Shown here piece by piece: positions 35,343 through 46,058 of a stretch of 64,000 nt of DNA. Below the pieces are notes generated by a model. It was not told the DNA's origin. It was given only the letters and a program-made list of their open reading frames with translations, and did not search any database. This stretch comes from Hyphodiscus hymeniophilus. Its lineage: Eukaryota > Ascomycota > Leotiomycetes > Helotiales > Hyphodiscaceae. Positions within the stretch are counted from its first letter, which is position 1, and each line of letters opens with the position of its first letter. The stretch covers positions 496,001-560,000 of the forward strand of contig VNKQ01000012.1 in assembly GCA_016508695.1 (NCBI GenBank). Reading direction: 5' to 3'. The position numbers were made by a program, and so were the translations under genes.

Positions 35343-38300
35343 ATGGCTGAATTCGCCGATACACGGACGAATTCCGAAGAACCCCCACCCGATCTCATGA
35401 ACGATCCTCAATATGCGATCAAAACAACCGAGGGAGAAGATGGGGCAGCAGATGTGGACACCTGCAGGATATGCAGAGGAGAAAGAAGCGATACGGAGCC
35501 CTTGTTTCATCCTTGTAAATGCAGTGGCAGCATCAAGCACGTACATCAGGACTGTTTGATGGAATGGCTCTCACATTCCCAAAAGAAGCACTGTGAGCTC
35601 TGCAAGACCCCATTTCGATTTACCAAGCTGTATTCGCCGAATATGCCACAAAGTCTGCCTCCTGGTGTCTTCTTCCATCATTTCCTCTTACATTCGGCTC
35701 GCAATATTGGAACCTGGCTGCGATTCTGCTTGGTGAGCACGGTCTGGCTTGGATGCCTTCCATTCGTTATACGTCAAGTTTGGCGGATATTATTTTGGTT
35801 CAGCGATGGTGGATGGCCGTCGGAATACTTGGGAACCAACACGTTGGGCAATATGACAGCTCAAACAATGGAGGTGGTACGACAGTTCGAACTGGCCATC
35901 ATGGCAGGAAATGGTACATCTCCGGTCTCTCCTCTCAGTGCAGCTCAGACGACATCTGCAAGCATAGGTGGAATTGTGGACGCTATCGTGGGAGTTCTCA
36001 AGCCATTCTCAAACACTACCAACGTGGGAATTTCGGATCCTTTGGTCTCAGGTTTCCTGAAGACTCTCTACTCTGTATTCATGATAACAGGCGTGGCAAT
36101 TCCTGACGAGCCTTTCACAAGCACAAGCGATCCACGACTTAGATCATTTTTGGGGATGTCGCCCGCGATTCGAAGTAGTTCGCTCCTGAGCGATGTCTCA
36201 TTTTTGAAGACCTTGACTCGAAACGATTTGATCAACCGGGCAATTATAGCTATTGCTGAGGGTTACATCATCACAATTTCGGTCGTTGTGGTCTTTATTT
36301 TGGTGTTCTTAATCCGGGAATGGGTTGTCCAGCAACAGCCGGGAATCAACATGGGGGCCGGATTCAACGCTGACTTTCCGGGCGATAGAGCGAGGGATGA
36401 AGACAATGCAGAAGACCGTCGCAATGTCTTGCTACAACCTGGTGGACTCGCCATCGAGAATGAGCTTGAGCCCAGAGACATCGCAGACCGACCAATAGCA
36501 CAGCATCGACGAAGAAACTCAGAGCTAGATCTAGCGCATCATCCCGAACGTTTAGGAGATGTCCGTGAACGGCGCGGTGCTTTGAATATCGGAGAATTCC
36601 CAATGCCACCCGAGCGTGCAGAGAGACTGGCACATTTTCGTGAACGTGCTGCTGCCTTAAATATCGGAGGACTCCCAATGCCACCCGAGAGTACAGAAAG
36701 ACCGGTGCACGAACGGCCTACCCCAGTTAGGGATTCATTGAGTCCTGCAACAGAGATACAGCGTCAGCTTACCGAAGCACCACCGCCAAGATCAACTGAA
36801 GAATTCATGGCTATCTGGAGAAGGGCAAATGGCACCCCGGAGGACGTTCTACGAATCATAGAAGAAGAAAACAAGAGCGAAGAGATGCGTTATTGGGTCA
36901 ATGCGATGGAGCATTTGAAAGATCGTTCGTCTGGAGGCGTCTCTTTAGATGCGTTATCCTCAAGAGGGACTAACGGATCAGATCATTCCGATAGTCCTGA
37001 CGCCCCCGCCACCGGTCCTGAAGTACAGCGAGGAAGCGATGGCGGTAGTGGCGCTTCTGATAGCTGGATCGACGTAGCAGAACCACTCAGTTATGCAAAG
37101 GAAAGTCTAGAAGTCTTTGATCCAGCTGATAAGGATAACGCGTTCGTACCCTCAGCAATGGGCAACGGAAAAGGGAAAGCGAAAGACGACTGGAAAGAGC
37201 CTCTCTTTGATCCTGCCACTCAGCTCTTACCTGGCATGACTATCGCCAAATTCAATTCAGAACCTGTCCATTCTGATGAGCCTTTGCCTCTCTCATTTGC
37301 TTCGACAGCCAACCTCAGACCAAGAGCGACCTCTGATGGTCCGCACCCAAAAGATAGTATTTCTCCCCTTGCAAACAATAGCTGGAGTTTCTCAATTCTG
37401 GACAAAGAGAACGTTAAGAAAACCTCATCCCAGGCAGGACCTTCGACATGGGAATTCGACCCAAAGTTACAGGTCAATCCGACAGACAATCAATCTCCTG
37501 AAAGCTCAGCTTGGAAGACTGCACAGGATCTACGAGTACAACAGGCCATAACAAAGGCGAGAGAAGCCGTAAAAGCGCAAAAGTCACTTTTAGAAGCATC
37601 GGGACCTGGTCTCAATGGGCTAATTGATACCCCACCAGTTCAAGCGCATAGCTTTGACGAAGGCTTGAATGAGCCGGTTGAAGTCGTTGGTCAAGATGGT
37701 ATCACACGGACTTACCAGAACGTTGACGAAATGTTTGCAGCAAATCCTGTCAGCGACTCTGAACCCGAAGAAGATGACTCTGCATATAATGATCCAGAGC
37801 CCAATCCTTTTGCCCCAGATACCGCCCTGCCACTTCCCAGGGAGCCAATCGTACAACGCCCGCCAGAACCTCAGGGTATTCTGGGCAATGTTGCGGAATT
37901 CTTGTGGGGAGGCAACGGCGAAGTACAACAAGAGGACCAAGGGGCCAATGACGAGCACGTTGTTCATGACATAGCTGCCGAAGCTCCATTTGTTCCTGTC
38001 GCCCATCATGATGTCTTCGATCAAGGCGATGAGCTTCCGGAGCAAGACCTTGACGTTGTCCAAGCCGCGATTGCTGCGGGCCTGGACCCCAACGATCCCG
38101 ACGCTATCGACGATGCCGAGGACTTCGAGGGTATAATGGAACTCATTGGCATGCGTGGGCCAATATTCAGTCTGGTGCAAAACGCCGTTTTTTGCGCCTT
38201 CTTATTGGCATTAACGGTTGTTTTTGGAGTGTGGATTCCCTACAATATTGGACGAGTCTTCTTATTACTTGCCGCCAACCCCGGCCCGACCTTTAAACTC

Positions 38301-40835
38301 CCTCTACGGCTCGTCTTTTGGTGTGCAGCTTTCATGCAAGACTCGGTCGCGTCCCTGATAGGTGCCATCTCTTACTGCTCAATTATGGCTGTGTCAGTTC
38401 CGATAAGATTTTTCTTCTCTCCAACCACTGGAACAGACTTGGCAGCAGCTGCACTAAGACTCTCATACGATGCATTGAATCGAATATTCGATGGTACCGT
38501 CACCAGTATCGTCAACTTTAGCGAGGCTGAAATGTTCATGTTTTCGGCTGCTTCTCACGAAGCCCTTTTGACACTGAAGTGTCTTGCCATTGATACTGTA
38601 CATCATAACGGGAGGAACCTCATGCATCTCTTCACCGGAGACTATGAAATCACACCATCAGGAATTGTGAAGACGACGCTTGGCTTCTTGATGGGAGCCT
38701 CCAAGCAAATTCAAGCGTTACCGGCATTCTTTGCCAAGCCTGACACTTGGGTGATCAGTCTCGAGGTAGCCAAACGATCCACACCATTGGATCTTGAGCT
38801 TAGTGTGTGGGATAGCGCCGATAGAGTTTGGGCTACACTATCTGGCTATACAACACTATGCGTTCTCGGGGCTCTGTATGTCAAGAAAGGCACGCCTTTT
38901 TCGAATGGGCCGGTTGGGCGAGAATGGGAGGCGACTGCAATTGATTTACTTCATCAAGCAGGAGGTGTCATGAAGGTCATTCTCATTATCAGCATTGAGA
39001 TGCTGGTTTTCCCGCTCTATTGTGGCCTTTTGTTAGATGCAGCTCTGCTTCCTCTCTTCGAAGGAGCGACAATCATGTCACGGGTTCTGTTCACGTACAA
39101 CTCTCCTTGCACCTCTATATTTGTACATTGGTTCGTTGGGACTTGCTACATGTTTCACTTCGCCCTTTTCGTATCGATGTGTCGGAAGATTATGCGGAAA
39201 GGAGTTCTTTGTAAGTTCATCACCTCATCCACGTTTTACCGCCCGCTAATATTGGTAGACTTCATTCGCGATCCTGATGACCCGACCTTCCACCCGGTAC
39301 GAGATGTCTTGGAACGGAACGTAGCAACACAACTACGCAAGATTCTATTTAGCGCATTGGTCTACGGTGCACTGGTAGTGATATGTTTAGGGGGCGTCGT
39401 TTGGGGTCTCTCATTTGCATTCAACGGCGTTCTCCCGATACACTGGTCCTCGAATGAACCAGTTCTAGAATTTCCTATTGATCTGCTCTTCTACAACTTC
39501 CTGATGCCACTGGCAGTAAAATTCTTCAAGCCATCGGACGGATTGCACAGTATGTATAGCTGGTGGTTCCGTCAATGTGCTAGGATGCTGCGACTTACTT
39601 GGTTCATGTTCGATGAGCGACAGAGGGATGAGGAAGGTTATAACGTACGACGAACATGGGGAGAGGTCCTCCGAAGAGTGAAGGGCGATCCTGTCAATGC
39701 GATCAAAGCGGAGAATCCGAGACAGCCATTCGCCGAAAATCCTGAACTCGCAGCATACTTCCGCCAGAATGGTCGTTATGTGCGAGTGCCAGCCTCAGAT
39801 CAGGTCCGGATCCCCAAAGGCAGTCGCATATTCCTCCAGGTTGATGAGCTCAATAATCGCCTCGATGGAGAAGAGGATCGATCTGATGGAGTTCATGGTC
39901 GCGACTCAGAACTCTACAAGCAGGTGTACATTCCACCGCATTTCAGACTCCGCATTTGCGCCTTTATCGTCTCTATCTGGGTCTTTGCAGCCCTGACCGG
40001 AGTTTGCATCACGATTGTACCACTCGTCTTTGGCCGAACGGTATTCGCAAAATTGATTCCAAACCACGTCCGCAAAAACGACGTCTATGCCTTCTCGATA
40101 GGCATATACATCGTAGGCTCAGCACTTTACGCAATTCTACACGTCAGACCGTTCATGGATTACGTCTTAACCTTTTTCTCCTTATCGGCAGAAACACCAC
40201 GCAATATTCTCAAACGCGCTGCTACATGCATAGCAGTTGCAGCGCGTATCGTATGGACATATGGTGCATTCATCTTCCTTCTCCCAACTCTTTTCGCTTT
40301 TCTTGTCGAGTTCTACGCCATTGTACCGCTCCACACCTACTTCTTCCCTGATGAGCCGCACACAATCCACTTCGTGCAATCCTGGACTCTAGGTCTGCTC
40401 TACGTCAAACTCACTACTCGGTTCATCCTGTTGTACCCCGAATCCAGGCCTGCAATCTCCCTCCGCGCTATTACACGCAATGGCTACCTCAATCCTGACG
40501 CCTGGCTCGCCACGCGCTCATTCATACTCCCTTCCTCGCTCGCATTGGGCTCAGCGATTGCTTGGCCCTGGCTACTCGCACGACTTGCGTTGATGACGAT
40601 CTACAATCAAGCGACGGAAGAACAAGCAGTCCTAGTTTACAGATACTCGTATCCTTCTGTACTTGCAGCAGTACTCTGCTCATTGGTTATTGCTTGGCTG
40701 GTCAATTGTATTAAGGGCTGGCGAATGCGGATTCGTGATGAGGTTTACTTGATTGGGGAAAGGCTACATAACTTTGGAGAACGGAAGGGTGGAACAGGTG
40801 TCAATGTTGTGGGGGTAAGGAGGATCGAGACTTGA
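35343..40835 (+). CDS. Doa10/Ssm4-type (MARCH6-like) ER membrane RING-CH E3 ubiquitin ligase
   Basis: This ligase marks ER and inner-nuclear-membrane proteins for ER-associated degradation with Ubc6/Ubc7. The RING-CH domain is near the N-terminus (residues 41-87): CRIC, HPCKCSGS, HVHQDC and CELC give the C4HC3 order. It is followed at once by the first membrane pair (LRFCLVSTVWLGCLPFVIRQ). A long acidic disordered region (about residues 340-930) precedes many further hydrophobic helices, matching the roughly 14-helix topology of the family. The C-terminal element DEVYLIGERLHNFGE keeps the conserved Gly and Asn expected in Doa10. The frame is open throughout, but 39211-39258 is a 48-nt in-frame intron (GTAAGT...CTAATATTGGTAG). 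Its removal restores GVLYFIRDPDDP, a family hallmark, leaving 1814 residues instead of 1830. The closely spaced start at 35343 is supported by the RING position. Confidence 0.95.
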   Translation: MAEFADTRTNSEEPPPDLMNDPQYAIKTTEGEDGAADVDTCRICRGERSDTEPLFHPCKCSGSIKHVHQDCLMEWLSHSQKKHCELCKTPFRFTKLYSPNMPQSLPPGVFFHHFLLHSARNIGTWLRFCLVSTVWLGCLPFVIRQVWRILFWFSDGGWPSEYLGTNTLGNMTAQTMEVVRQFELAIMAGNGTSPVSPLSAAQTTSASIGGIVDAIVGVLKPFSNTTNVGISDPLVSGFLKTLYSVFMITGVAIPDEPFTSTSDPRLRSFLGMSPAIRSSSLLSDVSFLKTLTRNDLINRAIIAIAEGYIITISVVVVFILVFLIREWVVQQQPGINMGAGFNADFPGDRARDEDNAEDRRNVLLQPGGLAIENELEPRDIADRPIAQHRRRNSELDLAHHPERLGDVRERRGALNIGEFPMPPERAERLAHFRERAAALNIGGLPMPPESTERPVHERPTPVRDSLSPATEIQRQLTEAPPPRSTEEFMAIWRRANGTPEDVLRIIEEENKSEEMRYWVNAMEHLKDRSSGGVSLDALSSRGTNGSDHSDSPDAPATGPEVQRGSDGGSGASDSWIDVAEPLSYAKESLEVFDPADKDNAFVPSAMGNGKGKAKDDWKEPLFDPATQLLPGMTIAKFNSEPVHSDEPLPLSFASTANLRPRATSDGPHPKDSISPLANNSWSFSILDKENVKKTSSQAGPSTWEFDPKLQVNPTDNQSPESSAWKTAQDLRVQQAITKAREAVKAQKSLLEASGPGLNGLIDTPPVQAHSFDEGLNEPVEVVGQDGITRTYQNVDEMFAANPVSDSEPEEDDSAYNDPEPNPFAPDTALPLPREPIVQRPPEPQGILGNVAEFLWGGNGEVQQEDQGANDEHVVHDIAAEAPFVPVAHHDVFDQGDELPEQDLDVVQAAIAAGLDPNDPDAIDDAEDFEGIMELIGMRGPIFSLVQNAVFCAFLLALTVVFGVWIPYNIGRVFLLLAANPGPTFKLPLRLVFWCAAFMQDSVASLIGAISYCSIMAVSVPIRFFFSPTTGTDLAAAALRLSYDALNRIFDGTVTSIVNFSEAEMFMFSAASHEALLTLKCLAIDTVHHNGRNLMHLFTGDYEITPSGIVKTTLGFLMGASKQIQALPAFFAKPDTWVISLEVAKRSTPLDLELSVWDSADRVWATLSGYTTLCVLGALYVKKGTPFSNGPVGREWEATAIDLLHQAGGVMKVILIISIEMLVFPLYCGLLLDAALLPLFEGATIMSRVLFTYNSPCTSIFVHWFVGTCYMFHFALFVSMCRKIMRKGVLCKFITSSTFYRPLILVDFIRDPDDPTFHPVRDVLERNVATQLRKILFSALVYGALVVICLGGVVWGLSFAFNGVLPIHWSSNEPVLEFPIDLLFYNFLMPLAVKFFKPSDGLHSMYSWWFRQCARMLRLTWFMFDERQRDEEGYNVRRTWGEVLRRVKGDPVNAIKAENPRQPFAENPELAAYFRQNGRYVRVPASDQVRIPKGSRIFLQVDELNNRLDGEEDRSDGVHGRDSELYKQVYIPPHFRLRICAFIVSIWVFAALTGVCITIVPLVFGRTVFAKLIPNHVRKNDVYAFSIGIYIVGSALYAILHVRPFMDYVLTFFSLSAETPRNILKRAATCIAVAARIVWTYGAFIFLLPTLFAFLVEFYAIVPLHTYFFPDEPHTIHFVQSWTLGLLYVKLTTRFILLYPESRPAISLRAITRNGYLNPDAWLATRSFILPSSLALGSAIAWPWLLARLALMTIYNQATEEQAVLVYRYSYPSVLAAVLCSLVIAWLVNCIKGWRMRIRDEVYLIGERLHNFGERKGGTGVNVVGVRRIET

Positions 40836-41337
40836 GATCTCGCTGTCACGTCTCAAACTTCAAGGATGAAGGTGTGCAATGCAGCGTTCGGGGACTTTAG
40901 ATTGGAGATGCAGAAAATGGCGTTACGGTTTTGGGAAATACCATGATGAAGCTCAGCCGGCTACGAACAGGCCTCTTTTAAGTCTTTACTTGTATCTTAT
41001 GTAGAATATATCAGTTCTTCCGGATTTTCCTTCAGGCTTATCAAACTGCTTTGGATATATTTGAGGCGGCGGTTATTAGTAATGAGAACCACCCACTCTG
41101 TGGACAGACTCAGGTGATCTAGGGTGCGTCCAGTCTCAAGTGGGAAAGTCGATCCGAGCCGTGAATGCCACGCTCCCATTGCCATCCCATCTCAATCTAC
41201 AACCCATGAAGTTTCCATAGGTACATATCAGTCCTTCGCAACCCCTCAGAAGACATGAAGATTTTCCTTCCCATCCTTGTTGCATCTAATTCACATTCAC
41301 CATTGTCAGCCACAAAACAGACTCGGAAGTATTCTCA
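40836..41337. other. Intergenic
   Basis: About 500 bp between the ligase gene and the acetyltransferase gene, both plus strand. It holds the terminator of one and the promoter of the other. Nothing else is seen. Confidence 0.5.
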
Positions 41338-42149
41338 ATGGGATACTCAGATCCTCCCTTCGCCATCCTCCCTGCGGCATATGAAGACATAGATACACTG
41401 CTCGACATCTACTTTCACGCTTTCGCAGCTGATGGCGTTTATCCGTATCTGTATCCGGGCTTGAGCAGGGAGGAAAAGATTGCTTTCGAAGCGTCGGGGC
41501 CGAAGAGGGTTTTTAAGGAACAGCCTTGGGCCAAGCTCTGGAAGGTTGTGGAGGGGAAAAGTGAGTATGTTTGATCTACTTTTCTAAAACATCGTCGTAC
41601 TGATTCCCTAAGACGTGGTATTTTACCTCTGAAAGGGGAGTTTATGGGAGACACAAATATGAGGGCTGACATTGGGACAGGAAAATCGTAGCCTGGGCTC
41701 GCTGGCACTCGCCCCGTCCATTAACGGCGGAGGAGAGGGAACAAGTCGGCGATCCGGATTTGTTCGACCAGACGATTCCCGAAGGCTCAAACATGCCTTT
41801 GTGCGAAGATTTATTCGCGAAGCTCGAATGGGCCGAGCACACCTTCGTGGACCGGGAACATGGCTTGTTCCTCAACTATCTTGTTGTGCATCCCGACTAT
41901 CAAGGTCGGGGTCTGAGTAAGTTACTTCTGAATGTGGGACTAGAGGAAGCGGATCGGATAGGCGCAAGCTGTTTTGTGGTTTCGACGGTTGCAGGAGAGG
42001 GTGTTTATAGGAAGGTCGGGTTCAAGGAGATCGATCGGTTTGTGGTTGATACGAGGCCGTGGGGTGGCGAGGAGGTCCCTTGGTTTTGCATGCGGAGGGA
42101 GCCAAGGTCTGCGGAGAAGGTTAAGCGGGATGAGAGGTTGAGTAATTAG
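41338..42149 (+). CDS. GNAT-family N-acetyltransferase
   Basis: A 231-residue acetyl-CoA-dependent acetyltransferase. Exons are 41338-41564 and 41681-42149. The 116-nt intron uses GTATGT (rather than the nearby GTGAGT, which breaks the frame) and a GGGACAG acceptor, with GGCTGACAT as branch point. The join yields EGKSEKIVAWARWH. Motif A of the GNAT fold is clear: NYLVVHPDYQGRGLSKLLLN, with Q-G-R-G-L binding the CoA pyrophosphate. Motif B follows as GVYRKVGFKEIDRF. The N-terminal half resembles fungal GNAT proteins of unknown substrate (IYFHAFAADGVYPYLYPG). It is intact and of normal size. It lies upstream of, and convergent with, the Zn2Cys6 regulator at 42.7-44.4 kb. Confidence 0.88.
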
Positions 42150-42661
42150 GATTCAGAAGTTGGAGATATCTCACGCGCAGTCTCTTCATGCAGGAAGCTC
42201 TCGATGGCTACAGTGGTGAAGAAAGCACTAGTCTCTTGACAGTGGTTGGGATTCGAGAAAGACTCGGAGTCCGGAGGTCAAAGTATTCTAAATCACCCAA
42301 GGAGAAATATTGTTTTGGTAATCTACTCGACGGAGCGAGGACCACCGTCCAGACTGGTCCCATACAAGGCTCCAAAAGCCTCAAGTAAAGTCTACTGCAT
42401 TCATCCGCGCTGTATTCGTGCGAGCATCCAACCTTTATCTTCCTGTCTAACTTCCAACAACGCTTCTTTCCCTCATCCCAAAAACACCAATAGAACCGAG
42501 AAATCAGGGACTCGCCAAGTTATGCACTCATTTGACCGCTTCAACATTTGATCTTTGTACCTGCCTACCGTCCATTCGAAATATAGCACAACTGCACTTA
42601 GGACGTTATGGCTATTGAAGCATACGTGCTTATTCTCTGCTGACAAATGTACTCAATTATG
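42150..42661. other. Intergenic, tail-to-tail
   Basis: About 510 bp between convergent genes. No feature is seen. Confidence 0.5.
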
Positions 42662-44363
42662 TCACCAAGTAACCCAAACTTCATCCCATTTGTTGCGCAG
42701 CCCATTATACTCATTCCGTCGACCCTTCATGTATTTCACTAGACACCGTCTTTCTGCAACCCGTAGTGATCTCTCCACCATATAGATCCTCACGGACAAC
42801 GGCACATCTTCTGCGCAAGTCACCTCGTCCAAGTCACTTTCCTCCTCTCCGATCACCCACCTAATAATCGATGCCAGTATCAAAGAATCCCAGACTCCCT
42901 CTCGCCTCGGTGATGCCGAAAGAAGCGCAAGTGCTCTCCTCCTTATGATAGGGTGTCGACATCTCACTGCTGTGTAATACAGGGATGGAAGAACTCCCCA
43001 ACCGAAAGAATACGATGGCTTGGTTCCAGAACGCTGCGTCGAACTTGAAATTTTACTGAAGGTCTCTGCCAGTGCCACGATTCGTCCAAACTCGTCAACC
43101 AACTCATCAAACCCTGTCTCGTGGTCGAACAATGTGGCCTCGAGAAGAATCTTGCAGGTGATGTGATGGATCTTCAGCACAACCGCAGCTCGAAGCTCCT
43201 TCGACCCCATCTTAACACTGTAGTTGGTCAAGTACCCGTTGAGGGTCATTAACCACTTTTCGAGTAGGGTCCTATGGTTCGCCTGAGCATCCAGAAACAT
43301 ACTCATGAGCTCATCTGGGGTCTCGTAATCCGATCCATCTTTTGCTTCGGCCAGTCTCTGCCATGCTTCATTCTCATAGTGAAGCATGTAATGCAGCTGA
43401 CTGTTCAAACACTCTTGCGCCTCTGTCAAACTGGTGAATTGCTCTGGTATAGGCGGAGCCGCGTCCAGGTCCTTCGCGATCAACTTATAGTTGACGGTCC
43501 TAGTATTGAGGTATGTTGAAGCCTGTAGATCGAGTTGCGTGAAGAGAGGCGCCAGAGTATTCTCGACAAAACCGCGGTCATGGTAGGTTGGTAGGTCACT
43601 AGCTAGGGCGGGATGGCGATCTTGGTGCATCAATGAACCAAGAATCCGCAGCCCACTGTCCAAGTGCGTCAAAGCTGCTGAGTAGTCTCCTTGGAAAGTC
43701 TCGAGACAGATGAAGAGCAGGCAACAGATTAGGATGACTTCTCCCGAAGGGGGTGCCAAGGCAAGCTGGGTGCCCAAATGACTGATGGCTTTATTGCTCT
43801 GTTGAAGAGCAAATCGTCTGCGGTCGAGTGCTTCTCCGTCTTCTAGACATCTTGAAGTGTGCTCTTCGTATATTTCGTGAAGCGAGCCCAGCGCAATCAC
43901 GGCGTGCAGAATAGCGGGATCGGTATGACTTGCTTGAAGTAGCAGAGTATCCCAAAATTCTGATGGGAGGTATCCGGATATTTCGGCAGCGGTTCGATGG
44001 CAAAAGAAGTAGAATCCTCGACGTTCCTGGGCGTCTGCATCGAGATCTGAATATGGACCCAGTGTGATCGCAAGCGAGGGGTTGCTGGGCAACTCGGCTG
44101 GTGACTTGCTGGCAGACTTACTTCTGCGTTTGTCTATCTGCATATGCTCATAGCCATCGCACTTGCGTCCAGTGCTTGTACATCTCAAGCATGCAGGTTT
44201 TTCCTCTCCACATTTGATATGGCGTATCCTGATACTTGTCAGCTCGTCCCTACTCCCTACGTAGACAGCACGCTCAATGCGTCCATGGCTATACGAACTT
44301 GCACGTGATGCAGCCAGTTCGGACCTTCGCTGTTCTGGCTCTTTTCCGGATCTGATTCTGCAT
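42662..44363 (-). CDS. Zn2Cys6 transcription factor with Fungal_trans_2-like C-terminus
   Basis: A 543-residue regulator in two exons, 44299-44363 and 42662-44228. The 70-nt intron (GTTCGT...GTATCAG) interrupts the zinc cluster. Its removal rebuilds GCITCKIRHIKCGEEKPACL-RC and so the six cysteines (C-x2-C-x6-C-x6-C-x2-C-x6-C). The unspliced frame running up to 44560 would lose half of the cluster, so the ATG at 44363 is preferred. The middle region has GYLPSEFWDTLLLQASHTDP followed by ILHAVIALGSLHE. This is typical of the C6 regulators with the PF11951-type domain, a group including aspercryptin regulator AtnN-like proteins. No metabolic backbone gene lies beside it, so a pathway-specific role cannot be assigned. 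Confidence 0.88.
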
Positions 44364-46058
44364 TGGATCACTTTCAGCCCTCTCCTCACAAGGATATATG
44401 CTTGGTGGAACGACAATAAGCGCAAAAGATGGAAAAACATACATTGTCGAACACACGATGCAGCGAATTGGCCCACTGCTGTGCCGTACGATAGGCTTCC
44501 GTTCTGGGTTTGCGGTGAAGAACGTGACCCATGGCGAGCGGACCAATGAGCTCTGCCCACAGCTTGTGGGCAGCTGTGTCTGAAGAATTCGCGGATGCGC
44601 TATCGACCGTCAAGAGCGTTAGTAGGCCTGGCTTAGTTTATGGGGTGGACAACGTAAAACCCAGTTCTAGCCAAGTGGCCGTGCTATTGATTCTCTGGAC
44701 TTAATACTGCATGATTCCGTTCTGTCTCCGACTTTTAGTCATTTAATTCCTAGATTTTCGTCTCCTAGTCTTCAAAACTTCAATTCCAAACTATGTATTG
44801 TTGCAAGGCAAAACCAGGCAAACATGTTGGAGGTAATTCTGTTTTCCCTTATTTTCGAGCCAAAACTCGAAAGAAATTGCCAGTCCGAGGGCTCCATTGG
44901 GGATGACGACTCAAGCAGGGTCTTCCTCTAGAATTACCGTTCGAAGGCGTAGCTCTTCAAACTACACCTCTCCTTCTCCACCAAGGTCCTGTTCCACTCA
45001 TCATGGAGGATTGCTCAAGTTCCAAACTTACAACGTATACTCTATCATATTTCCTGTCTAAGAGATAAGGTAACACTTAAAAGGTTAATGACGTGCTACA
45101 AGTACTGGCATTATATTACCAGCGAAAGCTGTCCCTAAAATCAGCATGAGCTTCTTTCGCTGGTTGCGTTTGAGTCTGCAGACCTGATCAGCGGTCGCGT
45201 TCGCTTGGGCTATGGGTGAATCAACCTGAGCACAGCCTTAGCAGTGAGCACACGCTTCAAGTCGGATCAGGGCACGCGAGTTTTGATATCATTTTTCCCA
45301 TGTAATGTGGCAAGACATATCCAAAACCCACCCACTGATCGTTGTTTACCCAGTTGTTGGCATCTGAATCAAGTCTCAGCCATGGCTTAGAGTTAGGGAC
45401 TCAATGGTGAATAGCGGCGAAAAGCGTCCGGTTAAGCTGTAGTTTCGCACAGTTAGACCTTCTTTAGCTGTGCATACGGCTTCGGTCAGCTGAAAGAGCT
45501 GGTCCAGTCGGGAAGGTTACTCAGAGTTCGGCGTTGCTTTCTTTATGTGTGACGTCTGGGTGGACCACATGAGTACGTAGATCACGATTAAGGGGAAGCG
45601 AGAGGTGTACGGAGCTGTGCCTTTGCCCAATTTTGAAGTTCAAACTTTTGACTGTTGTATCAGACCTATAGGTCTGGATCAATACGGATACTTGATACGT
45701 ATTCACTGTAGGGTTGTTTAGATCTCCAGATTGGGATACATCATATTCTTCATTACTGAAAACATTGCCCAGCCCCATGCTGTTAGTAGGTAGGCTTAAG
45801 GTAGGATATCTAGAGAAACAGCAAATACTATCCAGCACAATGATGCATTAACATCTCTCTAGCTCGGATATATAAAGTCGTGTATGTACAGATTCCTTCC
45901 CAATAAATGATATATTCTCCAGCGCAGTGTAATATCTGCCATGCTCGCATCTTTACAAATATTTACCTACAAGTTCTCCCAGTGATGCTCTTCAACGTAA
46001 TACCACAATACAACTCGAACTCGAATGTGTACCTTTGTGTACCCAAATTCGTTCCCAA
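44364..46058. other. Intergenic
   Basis: About 1.7 kb with no supported gene. A TATA-like string (ggatatataaag, near 45867) faces right but no plus-strand gene follows it. The left part carries the promoter of the Zn2Cys6 gene. Confidence 0.4.

Noticed and set aside
45860..45885. TATA box facing right (atatataaag)
   Set aside because: No plus-strand gene follows; the next gene is on the minus strand.
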